Of a DNA stretch of 64,000 nt, positions 53,389-60,797 are shown piece after piece; position 1 is the first letter of the stretch; every line of letters begins with the position of its first letter. The stretch covers positions 1 through 64,000 of the forward strand of contig JAFUYM010000043.1 of assembly GCA_017470525.1 (NCBI GenBank), written 5' to 3'. The stretch comes from Bacteroidaceae bacterium (GTDB lineage: Bacteria; Bacteroidota; Bacteroidia; Bacteroidales; Bacteroidaceae). A model generated the notes under the pieces. It was not told the DNA's origin, did no database searches, and saw nothing but the letters and a program-made list of their open reading frames with translations. The translations under genes were made by a program, and so were the position numbers.

Positions 53389-54541
53389 TGATGCCCTCGC
53401 CAATTTCGACCACGAAGTAACCCAGCCCGCACCAGGTGGAGACACTACGGACGGCGGACCTCAGGCAGTATCAAACATCACATCCGTGGCAGGTGTTCCG
53501 CTCGTCCGTCTCAACAACGGCGTGCTGATGCCCCGCTTCGGTCTGGGCACTCAGGTGCAGAGCCTGGAAGGCGCCAACCAACGTCAGCAACTCAACGAAA
53601 CCGTCCGTGGCATGGTCATAGCGGCTCTCCAGTCGGGCTATCGTCATCTGGACGATGCCATGTTCTACTACAACGAGCGCGGTGCGGGATGGGGCATCAA
53701 GGAGAGTGGCATTCCCCGCGAAGAAGTCTGGGTGACAAGCAAAATCTCAGGCAACCTGGCAGATGCGCAGAATGCGTTCAACGGCATGCTCGAACGTCTG
53801 CAAGTCGACTATCTCGACCTCGTGTATATTCACCACCCCGCTGGCACGTTGGCAGACATTCTTGCATGTTGGCGCGTGATGGAGAAGGAATACAAGGCAG
53901 GTCGTATCCGTACACTCGGCATCAGCAATTTCGACAACCGCATGGAAGCATTCAACTACATCATGCAGAATGCGGAGATTAAGCCCCAGATGGCGCAAAT
54001 CGAGTGCCACCCATTGGCACAGCGGAAGGATGCCCGTCAACTCTATGCCAACAATTACGACATTCAGGTGGAATGTTGGTATCCGCTGAACCACAACCGC
54101 ACAGATGTCAATAACACGACCCTTCAGCAGATAGCCGCAGCACATGGCAAGACCGTCTATCAGATAATCCTCCGCTGGCACATGCAGGAAGGACTCTGCC
54201 CCGTTCCGGGTTCGACCAACCCTGCTCACATCCTCGAAAACATCAGCATCTTCGACTTCGAACTGACTGACGAGGAGATGGAGAGCATCAGAGCCATCGA
54301 CAGGGGAGATGCAGGACGTTCATTCAATCTTTCGTATGGTAACTGGGGCTTTGGCAATTTTTCCGATTACACCTATACCCATGCCTTTACACCCACAGCC
54401 ATTGAAAGTACACAGGCAAACACCGTCAGCGGTGAAAACCCAATTTACACGTTGCAAGGTCAGCAGGTGCACACCCCGCAAAAGGGCGTACACATCACTC
54501 GCCAGATCGATGGGACAACCAAAAAGGTGTTGGTAAAGTGA
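53321..54541 (+). CDS. Exported aldo/keto reductase with C-terminal surface tail
   Basis: 406 residues. Signal peptide MKTRLFTMLAAVLLSISASAQ, then a full AKR barrel (about 57-340). The catalytic tetrad is Asp111, Tyr116, Lys141 and His171 (GYRHLDDAMFYYNE, WVTSKIS, YIHHP). The cofactor segment VPGSTNPAHILENISIFDFELTDEEM is present. It ends IYTLQGQQVHTPQKGVHI...KKVLVK, the tail of other exported proteins here. An NAD(P)H-dependent enzyme outside the cytoplasm is odd, since the cofactor should be absent there; it may hold a tightly bound cofactor or have another role. It overlaps the esterase gene. Confidence 0.87.
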   Translation: MKTRLFTMLAAVLLSISASAQSDDALANFDHEVTQPAPGGDTTDGGPQAVSNITSVAGVPLVRLNNGVLMPRFGLGTQVQSLEGANQRQQLNETVRGMVIAALQSGYRHLDDAMFYYNERGAGWGIKESGIPREEVWVTSKISGNLADAQNAFNGMLERLQVDYLDLVYIHHPAGTLADILACWRVMEKEYKAGRIRTLGISNFDNRMEAFNYIMQNAEIKPQMAQIECHPLAQRKDARQLYANNYDIQVECWYPLNHNRTDVNNTTLQQIAAAHGKTVYQIILRWHMQEGLCPVPGSTNPAHILENISIFDFELTDEEMESIRAIDRGDAGRSFNLSYGNWGFGNFSDYTYTHAFTPTAIESTQANTVSGENPIYTLQGQQVHTPQKGVHITRQIDGTTKKVLVK

Positions 54542-54591
54542 AAAAACAAGAAATGAAGAAACACACTTCACTAAAATCAAGAAATTTTGTG

Positions 54592-54599
54592 TAACTTTG
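54592..54599 (+). promoter_or_regulatory. -7 element of the flavin-reductase lipoprotein
   Basis: TAACTTTG, 27 bp before the ATG at 54627. The surrounding 45 bp are repeated almost exactly at 57547-57592. Confidence 0.5.
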
Positions 54600-54626
54600 C
54601 CACGAAAGCGTTAAAACATCAGCAAT

Positions 54627-55316
54627 ATGAAGAAGATTTTATTTGGCGTGGCAGCCATGATGCTGGTCATGGCAGCCTGTGCATCAAACAACAGTAAGAA
54701 CAATCAAAATGAGAATGAAAACATGGAAAAGAAAGAACAACCTCAGAATGTGGAAGGGCGAAAGAATTTTGGCAGCGCCCATGCACTGATGACGACACCC
54801 CAGCCATGTGTGATGATCGCCACATGGGACGAGAACAAGAACCCCGACGTGATGATGGCAGCATGGGCAGGACAACTGGACTACAATCAGGTGGTCATCA
54901 GCCTCTCCAAGCACAAAACGACAGACAATCTCGCCGTGACACAGGCATTCACCATCAGTTTTGCCGACGAACGCACCGTTGTGGAGTCAGACTACTTCGG
55001 ACTCGTCAGCGGAAACAAGGAGCCCAACAAAGTGGCAAAGGCAGGCTTCACCATCACCCCGAGTCCTAACGTGAATGCACCCATCATCAACGAATACCCT
55101 CTGACACTCGAATGCAAAGTGGTCAGTTTCGAGGATGGCATGCTTATCGGCGAAGTGGTGAACATGAGTGCCGACGAAAGCATCCTAACCGACGGCAAGG
55201 TTGACCTCGCCAAACTCAAACCCATCGCCTTCGATGTCGCCGGCATGTGCTACCGCAGCCTCGGCGATGTGGTCGGCAAGGCATGGCAGGCAGGCAAGGC
55301 AATCAGCGAGAAATAG
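54627..55316 (+). CDS. Flavin-reductase-like domain lipoprotein
   Basis: 229 residues. The start MKKILFGVAAMMLVMAAC reads as a lipoprotein signal, followed by an Asn-rich linker (NNSKNNQNENEN). From residue 46 a flavin reductase-like (split-barrel FMN-binding) domain is seen: SAHALMTTPQPCVMIATWDE, MMAAWAGQLDYNQVVISLSK, FTISFADERTVVESDYFGLVSG and a C-terminal FDVAGMCYRSLGDVVG. Most relatives are cytoplasmic. A later Met at residue 32 could give a cytoplasmic form, but the signal sequence and promoter spacing favour export. It follows the exported aldo/keto reductase, hinting at envelope redox chemistry. Confidence 0.83.
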   Translation: MKKILFGVAAMMLVMAACASNNSKNNQNENENMEKKEQPQNVEGRKNFGSAHALMTTPQPCVMIATWDENKNPDVMMAAWAGQLDYNQVVISLSKHKTTDNLAVTQAFTISFADERTVVESDYFGLVSGNKEPNKVAKAGFTITPSPNVNAPIINEYPLTLECKVVSFEDGMLIGEVVNMSADESILTDGKVDLAKLKPIAFDVAGMCYRSLGDVVGKAWQAGKAISEK

Positions 55317-55381
55317 GATAGGAAAGCCAAATGAAGCGTTATTAGAGGACGATAGCAGCCTTTTAATAAAAACGAAAAAAC

Positions 55382-55502
55382 GAGCGGACAGACTGATACC
55401 GTGAAGGCGCAGGACTGTCCGCTCATTGTATACAAATAGAGTGACATGGACAACGGTTCAAGGCATCGACCACGTATAAAGTGAGGTCGATGCCTCTTTT
55501 TT
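55382..55502 (+). terminator. Two hairpins, the second a rho-independent terminator
   Basis: GAGCGGACAG (55382-55391) pairs with CTGTCCGCTC (55415-55424). Downstream AGGCATCGACC (55461-55471) pairs with GGTCGATGCCT (55485-55495), followed by CTTTTTT. This ends the transcript of the flavin-reductase gene. Confidence 0.75.
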
Positions 55503-55581
55503 GAAAAAAATCCCGTTCATTTAAATCTTTTTGGGTACTTTCGTGTCTTTATGGCAGATGCATCTCAAAAAAAGTAAAGTC

Positions 55582-56094
55582 ATGAATAAAGAAAACAACA
55601 TCACAATGAACGAACTCGCAAAACATCTGCAACGGGAGCAACCCCACTTGATGAGGTATGCCTGTTACCGCCTCGGTGACGCAGACAACGCAAAGGATGC
55701 ACTACAAGATGCCTACTTGAAACTTTGCGGCAAACTCTCCGACGGTACGGGTAAGGATGTGAAAGACTGGCGAAACTACATCTTCCGAACGCTTTCGAAC
55801 ATCTGCACTTCGCGGCTTTCGCAGTCGAGCCGATTCAAGACTGTTCCCATAGACGCTCGTCTGGATTTGGCAGACATTCCGTCAGAAAACAACGAAGCGG
55901 ACAATCAGCGAATAGTTCAACTTCTTGCCGAAATTCCAGAGGAGCAGGCCGAAGTAATCCGACTCCGAATCTATGGCAACAACAGTTTTGCCGATGTGGC
56001 CGAGATTCTGGCTCTCCCTCTGCCTACGGTGAAATCCCGCTTCCTCTATGGACTGGAGAAAATCCGTAAGGCTATGAAACAAACAAATCATTAA
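55582..56094 (+). CDS. ECF-type RNA polymerase sigma factor
   Basis: 170 residues starting MNKENNITMNELAKHLQREQ. Sigma region 2 is visible as LMRYACYRLGDADNAKDALQDAYLKLC (about 25-51) with WRNYIFRTLSNICTSRL. Region 4 is QLLAEIPEEQAEVIRLRIYGNNSFADVAEILALPLPTVKSRFLYGLEKIRKAM (about 112-164). It directs transcription of an envelope- or stress-type regulon. The upstream frame to 55531 is non-homologous and dropped. The anti-sigma gene follows by 20 bp. Confidence 0.9.
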   Translation: MNKENNITMNELAKHLQREQPHLMRYACYRLGDADNAKDALQDAYLKLCGKLSDGTGKDVKDWRNYIFRTLSNICTSRLSQSSRFKTVPIDARLDLADIPSENNEADNQRIVQLLAEIPEEQAEVIRLRIYGNNSFADVAEILALPLPTVKSRFLYGLEKIRKAMKQTNH

Positions 56095-56114
56095 CACTAA
56101 AACAGAAATTGATT

Positions 56115-57398
56115 ATGAATTGCAAGGAATTTAAAGAAAAAGTGGCTGACCTTTTTGACACCACAATCGACATGCATACACAGGCAGAATGTAAGGCACA
56201 CATGGCTGAGTGCCCCGAGTGTAAGGCCTATTATGAAGAACTGCTCGAAGCATTTAATGCCCTACAACCGCAAGAGGCATCTGCCACGCCATCTGTCAGC
56301 ACCCCTGCCCGCAAGCAGCACCACCTCTGGCGCCCCATCGCTGCCGCCGCCGTATTCCTCCTGGGATTCTTCATCGGCTGGAGCCACCTTTTCTCTACGT
56401 CCGCTGTGGCAGAGGCTCCACGCGGCCAGCTCTTTGAGCAGGGGATTAAAAGTGTGCAGAACGTGGGCAGTTTCCAAATGGCTGTCTATGCCCGCACCAC
56501 GCCCAATGACAACTTTGCCTATTTCGCCCCCAAAGCCGACTTCGTGAGAATTGACATCGGACTACTGCGACAGAACGACAGCGTGTTCTATCGTGTGGAG
56601 AAACAAAACGGACGTGCTATCGTATTCGACGGCCAGACCCAATATATGTGGATTCCAGGCGCGCTCTACGTGAAAGGGCCTTGTGCTGCCAATTTTCTGG
56701 AACACTTTGTCAACCTGCTATCCCCCGAGCGTCTGCTGGCTATGCAGAAATCCGCCATCGATTTTTCCAAAAAGAACGAAGTGGTACGCACAGAAAGCGA
56801 TTCGACCATCACCCTGACATTCAAGGGGACTGAGAAAAACAGCGACCTGCAGCAACTGCTTGAGACTGGAAAGATGGGCGATTGCGAGGTGGAAGTAGAG
56901 AATGTGTTCACCAAAAACGACGGGCTGCTGCGCTTTGTCAAACTCAGGGTTGTCAATCATGGTCAGAAGACCCTCCTGCTTCATATCGACAATATCCAAT
57001 ATAACGTCATGATGAGCCGTGCCAGTCTCATTCAAATCCCCGACACCCAATGGACGGATGCAGCAGAAACGACATCACGGACTGCCGACGACCGACTCGG
57101 CATGCTGCAAAATGAGACCGCCACACAAGCCGCCCAGCGCATACTCCAAGCCATCATCAGCGCCGACAGCAGCCAGGCCAGCGAAGCGCTTGTATATTGC
57201 GAGAGAATGTTCCCCGCGCTGAGCGAGAAGATGAAAGGATGCAGAGTCTCAGACTTCAAGGAACGTCGCGACGGCGACTACATCGGCACATACGTGTTCT
57301 ACACCTTGACGCATCCCGATGGCAGGCAAGAGCAGAAGCACATCGCAGTCAGAAACGACAACGAAAGGCATATCTGGATTGCTGATGGCGGGTTATAA
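56115..57398 (+). CDS. Zinc-finger anti-sigma factor with periplasmic sensor domain
   Basis: 427 residues. The N-terminal cytoplasmic zf-HC2 region has CKAHMAECPECKAYY (H-x3-C-x2-C). One membrane helix lies at about 74-94 (IAAAAVFLLGFFIGWSHLF). The large periplasmic part (about 95-427) resembles a LolA-like outer-membrane lipoprotein-sorting fold in its first half (FAPKADFVRID, MWIPGALYVKGP). The arrangement and 20-bp gap after the sigma gene indicate that it holds that sigma factor at the membrane. The sensed signal is unknown. A TTG two codons earlier is ignored. Confidence 0.83.
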   Translation: MNCKEFKEKVADLFDTTIDMHTQAECKAHMAECPECKAYYEELLEAFNALQPQEASATPSVSTPARKQHHLWRPIAAAAVFLLGFFIGWSHLFSTSAVAEAPRGQLFEQGIKSVQNVGSFQMAVYARTTPNDNFAYFAPKADFVRIDIGLLRQNDSVFYRVEKQNGRAIVFDGQTQYMWIPGALYVKGPCAANFLEHFVNLLSPERLLAMQKSAIDFSKKNEVVRTESDSTITLTFKGTEKNSDLQQLLETGKMGDCEVEVENVFTKNDGLLRFVKLRVVNHGQKTLLLHIDNIQYNVMMSRASLIQIPDTQWTDAAETTSRTADDRLGMLQNETATQAAQRILQAIISADSSQASEALVYCERMFPALSEKMKGCRVSDFKERRDGDYIGTYVFYTLTHPDGRQEQKHIAVRNDNERHIWIADGGL

Positions 57399-57496
57399 TC
57401 TGGAAACATACAACCATCTTGATGAAATCCGTTTTTTGTCAACACACCCCCCTTCTCACGCAAACTGTTGTGGCGACTGCTGGATAGAAGAAAAAA

Positions 57497-57564
57497 GGCA
57501 AAGTTACACAAAAATCCCCGAACTTCGTGCAAAAGAGGTTCGGGGATTTTTGTGTAACTTTGCC
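57497..57564. repeat. Perfect 27-bp inverted repeat containing two outward-facing -7 elements
   Basis: 57497-57523 and 57538-57564 are exact reverse complements around a 14-base loop. The arms hold CAAAGTTA on the left and TAACTTTG on the right, i.e. a -7 element on each strand, and GTTCGGGGATTTTTGTG as stem. It lies 98 bp after the anti-sigma gene and could end its transcript, although no T-run follows. Confidence 0.75.
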
Positions 57565-57592
57565 ACGAGAACGTTAAAAACATCAGTAATAT
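57547..57592 (+). repeat. Second copy of the flavin-reductase promoter/leader
   Basis: About 45 bp match 54584-54628 with a few changes (TGTAACTTTGCCACGA, then CGTTAAAA and CATCAG.AATAT). The ATG at the end of the first copy is ATT here and no gene follows, so it looks like a decayed duplicate. Confidence 0.6.
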
Positions 57593-57636
57593 TCCTTCTT
57601 CATAAGTGAGAAAATGAAAAAATGAGAAAATGAACT

Positions 57637-57668
57637 TTTGCGGGGGTCGGATTTTTTTTGTATCTTTG
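57637..57668 (+). promoter_or_regulatory. Consensus promoter before a small open frame
   Basis: TTTG (57637-57640), 20 bp, TATCTTTG (57661-57668). A start of transcription near 57672 would coincide with the ATG at 57671. Confidence 0.55.
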
Positions 57669-57670
57669 AG

Positions 57671-57873
57671 ATGGCACGTGTGCTGAAGGTGAAGTAGTGT
57701 TGGATAAACTGCAAGACTACATCAGAATGCTGCTTGTGAAAGGTGAAATCCCCACGAAGCCGAAAAAAGGCATCGTGAGGCTGAAAATAGAGGAGGCTCC
57801 CGACATGCAGACGGTTGAATATGAGCAGGAAGAACCTGAAGAGGAAGATTTTGATTGGGATTTATGGGAGTGA
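57671..57873 (+). pseudogene. Small acidic-tailed frame, probably broken
   Basis: ATG at 57671 encodes MARVLKVK and a stop. Two bases on, another frame runs from a GTG (57697) for 58 residues: VLDKLQDYIRMLLVKGEIP, a basic part, and a very acidic end (EEPEEEDFDWDLWE). The two parts look like one protein split by a frameshift, with the promoter directly in front. The family is not recognised. The rest of 57874-58130 shows nothing I can support. Confidence 0.35.
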
Positions 57874-58130
57874 GTTGATTGTTGATGAAAACTTTGGACG
57901 TGTCCGCATTGCCTGTGAAGGTGGTGCGGATTTTTGAAATCGTGAAATCGTGAAATTTTTTTCGCAGCAGATGGTCAGCAATGAGGATGTCCTTTTCGTC
58001 GAGTTTCATGTTGTGATTGTATGGGGGGTGATAATTTGCCACTAATGCGCCGTAAAGTTAACACTTTTCTTCATCTCAGCCAAACATTTTTAGACCTTTT
58101 AACTCTGCACGGAAAATAGTCTCTGAAAAA

Positions 58131-58163
58131 TTTGTACGGTAAGGATAAAAATGACTATCTTTG
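58131..58163 (+). promoter_or_regulatory. Promoter of xpt-permease operon
   Basis: TTTG (58131-58134), 21 bp, TATCTTTG (58156-58163), about 40 bp before the ATG at 58202. No purine-riboswitch-like fold was recognised in the leader. Confidence 0.6.
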
Positions 58164-58201
58164 TATCGACCATGCATGGATCACTAAAAAACAATGACGA
58201 T

Positions 58202-58822
58202 ATGAACTTCTTAGAAGAGAAAATCCTGACCGACGGAGTTATTAAGCAGGGGAACATCCTGAAAGTGGACAGTTTCCTGAACCATCAGATTGACATTGAC
58301 ATCATGCGCCAGATTGCCTACGAACTGAAGCGTCGCTTCAGGGGCGTGGAGGTGAACAAGGTGCTGACCATCGAGGCGAGCGGCATTGCCATTGCCACGA
58401 TGTTGGCTGACCTCTACGATGTGCCGGTGGTGTTTGCCAAGAAGAGCGAGACTGCCAACAGCACAGACGACAAGTATGTGGCTCTGGCATATTCGTTCAC
58501 CCACAAGAAGATGAACAATGTGTTTGTCTCCCGTCCCTACCTGCATGCGACCGACAAGGTGCTCATCGTGGATGACTTTCTGGCTGACGGACAGGCGGTG
58601 CATGCGCTCATCGACCTTGTGCATCAGGCTGGCGGCGAGGTGGTCGGTGTGGGCATCGCTGTGGAGAAAGGACAGCAGAAGGGTGGTCGCATCCTGCGTG
58701 AGGAGGGACAGCATGTGGAGTCGATTGCCATCATTGATTCGATGGATTGGGAGACTCAGACGGTGTGCTTCCGAGAGCAGCCCCGACGGAAACTGGAACA
58801 TGTGCAACTGAAAACAGAATAG
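58202..58822 (+). CDS. xpt: Xanthine phosphoribosyltransferase
   Basis: 206 residues from MNFLEEKILTDGVIKQGNIL. It salvages xanthine with PRPP to XMP in the cytoplasm. Family features are ILKVDSFLNHQIDIDIMRQI (N-terminal), ASGIAIATMLADLYDVPVVFAKK, and the PRPP-binding loop VLIVDDFLADGQA (about 121-133). Its length is close to that of Bacillus Xpt. An ATG 10 codons earlier is also compatible with the promoter. It is followed by a purine permease after 25 bp, so uptake and salvage are coupled. Confidence 0.94.
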   Translation: MNFLEEKILTDGVIKQGNILKVDSFLNHQIDIDIMRQIAYELKRRFRGVEVNKVLTIEASGIAIATMLADLYDVPVVFAKKSETANSTDDKYVALAYSFTHKKMNNVFVSRPYLHATDKVLIVDDFLADGQAVHALIDLVHQAGGEVVGVGIAVEKGQQKGGRILREEGQHVESIAIIDSMDWETQTVCFREQPRRKLEHVQLKTE

Positions 58823-58847
58823 TTATCATCATACAAAAGACTTCATA

Positions 58848-60158
58848 ATGGAAAACAAAAGCAATCTTTATCAGTTGGACGGTCGTGTGCCTCTCGTGCA
58901 GGCGGTTCCGTTCGGTCTTCAGCATGTGCTTGCCATGTTTGTGGCAAACATCACTCCCATCATCATTCTGGCGAATGTGGTGGGGATTGACCCGGCTCTC
59001 AGTGCGGCATTGGTTCAGAACTGCATGATTATCGCAGGTATCGGAACCTTGATTCAGTTGTATCCTGTCTGGCGCATCGGTTCGCGTCTGCCCATCGTTA
59101 TGGGTATCAGTTTCACGTTCCTCTCGCTTGCCATCTTCATTGGCACCACCTATGGCATGGGTACGCTGATGGGTGCCGTGGTCATTGGCGGTCTTGTGGA
59201 GGGTGTCTTGGGTTTGTTGGCAAAGTACTGGCTGCGCATCATCTCGCGTGTGGTGGCTGCCACGGTGGTGACTGCCATCGGGTTCTCGCTGCTGCCCATC
59301 GGTGCCAATTCTTTTGCTGGCGGGCAGGGGGCTGCCGACTTCGGCTCTGCACAGAACTGGATTGTCGGCACTGTCACGCTCCTCACCTGTCTGGGTTTTC
59401 AGGTCTTCTCCAAGGGCTTTTTGCGGTCGCTTTCCGTGCTGATTGGTCTCATTGTCGGCTACATCCTTGCGGTGTGCATGGGCATGGTCGATTTCTCTGG
59501 ACTTCAGCATGCCAAGGTCATAGCGCTGCCTCAGTTCCTGCCTTTCCACCTCGAATTTAACGTCGGTGCCATCCTGTCTGTCGTTGCCATCTATCTGGTG
59601 TCAGCCACCGAGACGATTGGCGACACGAATGCCCTTTGTATGAGTGCGCTGAAACGTTCTCCTCACAAGAAAGAACTGGGTGCCAGCATCTCTTGCGACG
59701 GATTCGTGAGCAGTGTGGCAGGTCTCTTTGGCTGTACGCCCATCACTTCTTTTAGCCAGAACGTAGGTCTTGCCGCCATGTCGGGTGTGGTCAATCGCTT
59801 TGCCATCGCCACAGGTGCAGGCGTCATGATTCTGGGCGGCATTTTCCCTGTTGTCGGTGCATTGCTCACCACCATCCCACAGGCTGTTCTGGGTGGTTGC
59901 ACCATCATGATGTTTGGCTCCATCATGTATGCCGGTTTCGGCATGTTGTCGAAGTGTGGATTCACTGACCGCAACATGATTATCGTGGCACTCTCTCTCA
60001 GTGTGGGTCTCGGCTTCACTCAAGCCACGGGCATGTTCTCCATCTTCCCACAATTGGTGCAGACCGTCTTTGCCGAGAACTGTGTGGCTGTGGTTTTCCT
60101 GCTTGCCATTCTGTTGAATCTGCTCTTGCCAAAGGAAAAGGAAGTAACGAAAGAATAG
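58848..60158 (+). CDS. NCS2-family purine (xanthine/uric acid) permease
   Basis: 436 residues with about 12 to 14 membrane segments. It imports a purine base by ion symport. The N-terminal FGLQHVLAMFVANITPIIIL and the helix-8 motif YLVSATETIGDTNAL are typical. The NAT signature reads SFSQNVGLAAMSGV, with Ser where many members have Thr. Coupling to xpt argues for xanthine as substrate. It is followed by a strong bidirectional hairpin. Confidence 0.92.
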   Translation: MENKSNLYQLDGRVPLVQAVPFGLQHVLAMFVANITPIIILANVVGIDPALSAALVQNCMIIAGIGTLIQLYPVWRIGSRLPIVMGISFTFLSLAIFIGTTYGMGTLMGAVVIGGLVEGVLGLLAKYWLRIISRVVAATVVTAIGFSLLPIGANSFAGGQGAADFGSAQNWIVGTVTLLTCLGFQVFSKGFLRSLSVLIGLIVGYILAVCMGMVDFSGLQHAKVIALPQFLPFHLEFNVGAILSVVAIYLVSATETIGDTNALCMSALKRSPHKKELGASISCDGFVSSVAGLFGCTPITSFSQNVGLAAMSGVVNRFAIATGAGVMILGGIFPVVGALLTTIPQAVLGGCTIMMFGSIMYAGFGMLSKCGFTDRNMIIVALSLSVGLGFTQATGMFSIFPQLVQTVFAENCVAVVFLLAILLNLLLPKEKEVTKE

Positions 60159-60188
60159 ATAAGAGCACGTTAAAATTGTTGGGAACAC

Positions 60189-60232
60189 AGAAAGTCCGAA
60201 TCTCCATCATGAAGATTCGGACTTTCTTATTA
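60189..60232. terminator. Bidirectional terminator between the purine permease and the ECF S-component
   Basis: AGAAAGTCCGAATCT (60189-60203) pairs perfectly with 60213-60227 around a 9-base loop. T-rich sequence follows on the plus strand. The genes on both sides converge here. Confidence 0.75.
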
Positions 60233-60250
60233 CTTAAGGAATGTGTGTGC

Positions 60251-60760
60251 TTATGCGCGGTCAATGTAGTGCAGCAGGGCATAGGTGCCGAGCACTTGCA
60301 GGAGGAGTCCTGGCCAGCCGAGGGTGAAGTCGGCAAGGGTGGTGGCGATGCCGCCTGTGAGGAGCAGTTCACCGATGCCGCCAAGGAGTTCGCTGACCAG
60401 CACGATGCCCACCAGCATGAGGAGGTTGGCGCGTTGGAAATAACGGATGGCGAGTCCTGCCACGAGAGCCAGCACAGCGAGTTTCACTGCCATGACGGGC
60501 ACCATGCCCCATGCGGGCATGCCGAACACGAAGTGGTTCACCACTGGGGAGGCAAGGGCTGCCAAGAGTCCTGTCTTCCAGCCGAACTTGCACGAACCTG
60601 CAAGGATGACGAAGGAGAGGGGGGCGAAGATGATGCCGCCCTGCGGAATGAGGTGGAAGAGTTGGGGCAACACCATGTTGCATGCCACAAAAAGGATTGC
60701 CCAGAAGTAGGTCTTCCGTTCAGTGTAGTTGAGTGTGTAAAGTTTTAATGTTGTATCCAT
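60251..60760 (-). CDS. ECF transporter S component (substrate unknown)
   Basis: 169 residues with about five or six hydrophobic helices (starting FWAILFVACNMVLPQLFHLIP) and an inward glycine-rich stretch GGIIFAPLSFVILAGSCKFG. The size and helix pattern fit vitamin-type S components. The vitamin cannot be named from the sequence. It follows the exported Fe-S aldo/keto reductase by 37 bp and the FMN-binding gene one further, so a flavin or related precursor is a possible substrate. The energising EcfA/T genes are not in the window. Confidence 0.75.
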   Translation of the reverse strand: MDTTLKLYTLNYTERKTYFWAILFVACNMVLPQLFHLIPQGGIIFAPLSFVILAGSCKFGWKTGLLAALASPVVNHFVFGMPAWGMVPVMAVKLAVLALVAGLAIRYFQRANLLMLVGIVLVSELLGGIGELLLTGGIATTLADFTLGWPGLLLQVLGTYALLHYIDRA

Positions 60761-60797
60761 GATGGTTGTTCATTGTTTATTATAAATTGTTATTGAT

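Noticed and set aside
57722..58042. 106-aa minus-strand protein
   Set aside because: Low-complexity translation without family features, antisense to a better supported plus-strand small frame.
57399..58150. Purine riboswitch before xpt
   Set aside because: No three-way junction with the conserved loop bases could be recognised by eye in the short leader.
58731..60188. Long minus-strand frames rich in His, Arg and Gln
   Set aside because: They mirror the purine permease and xpt genes on the plus strand and show no family features.
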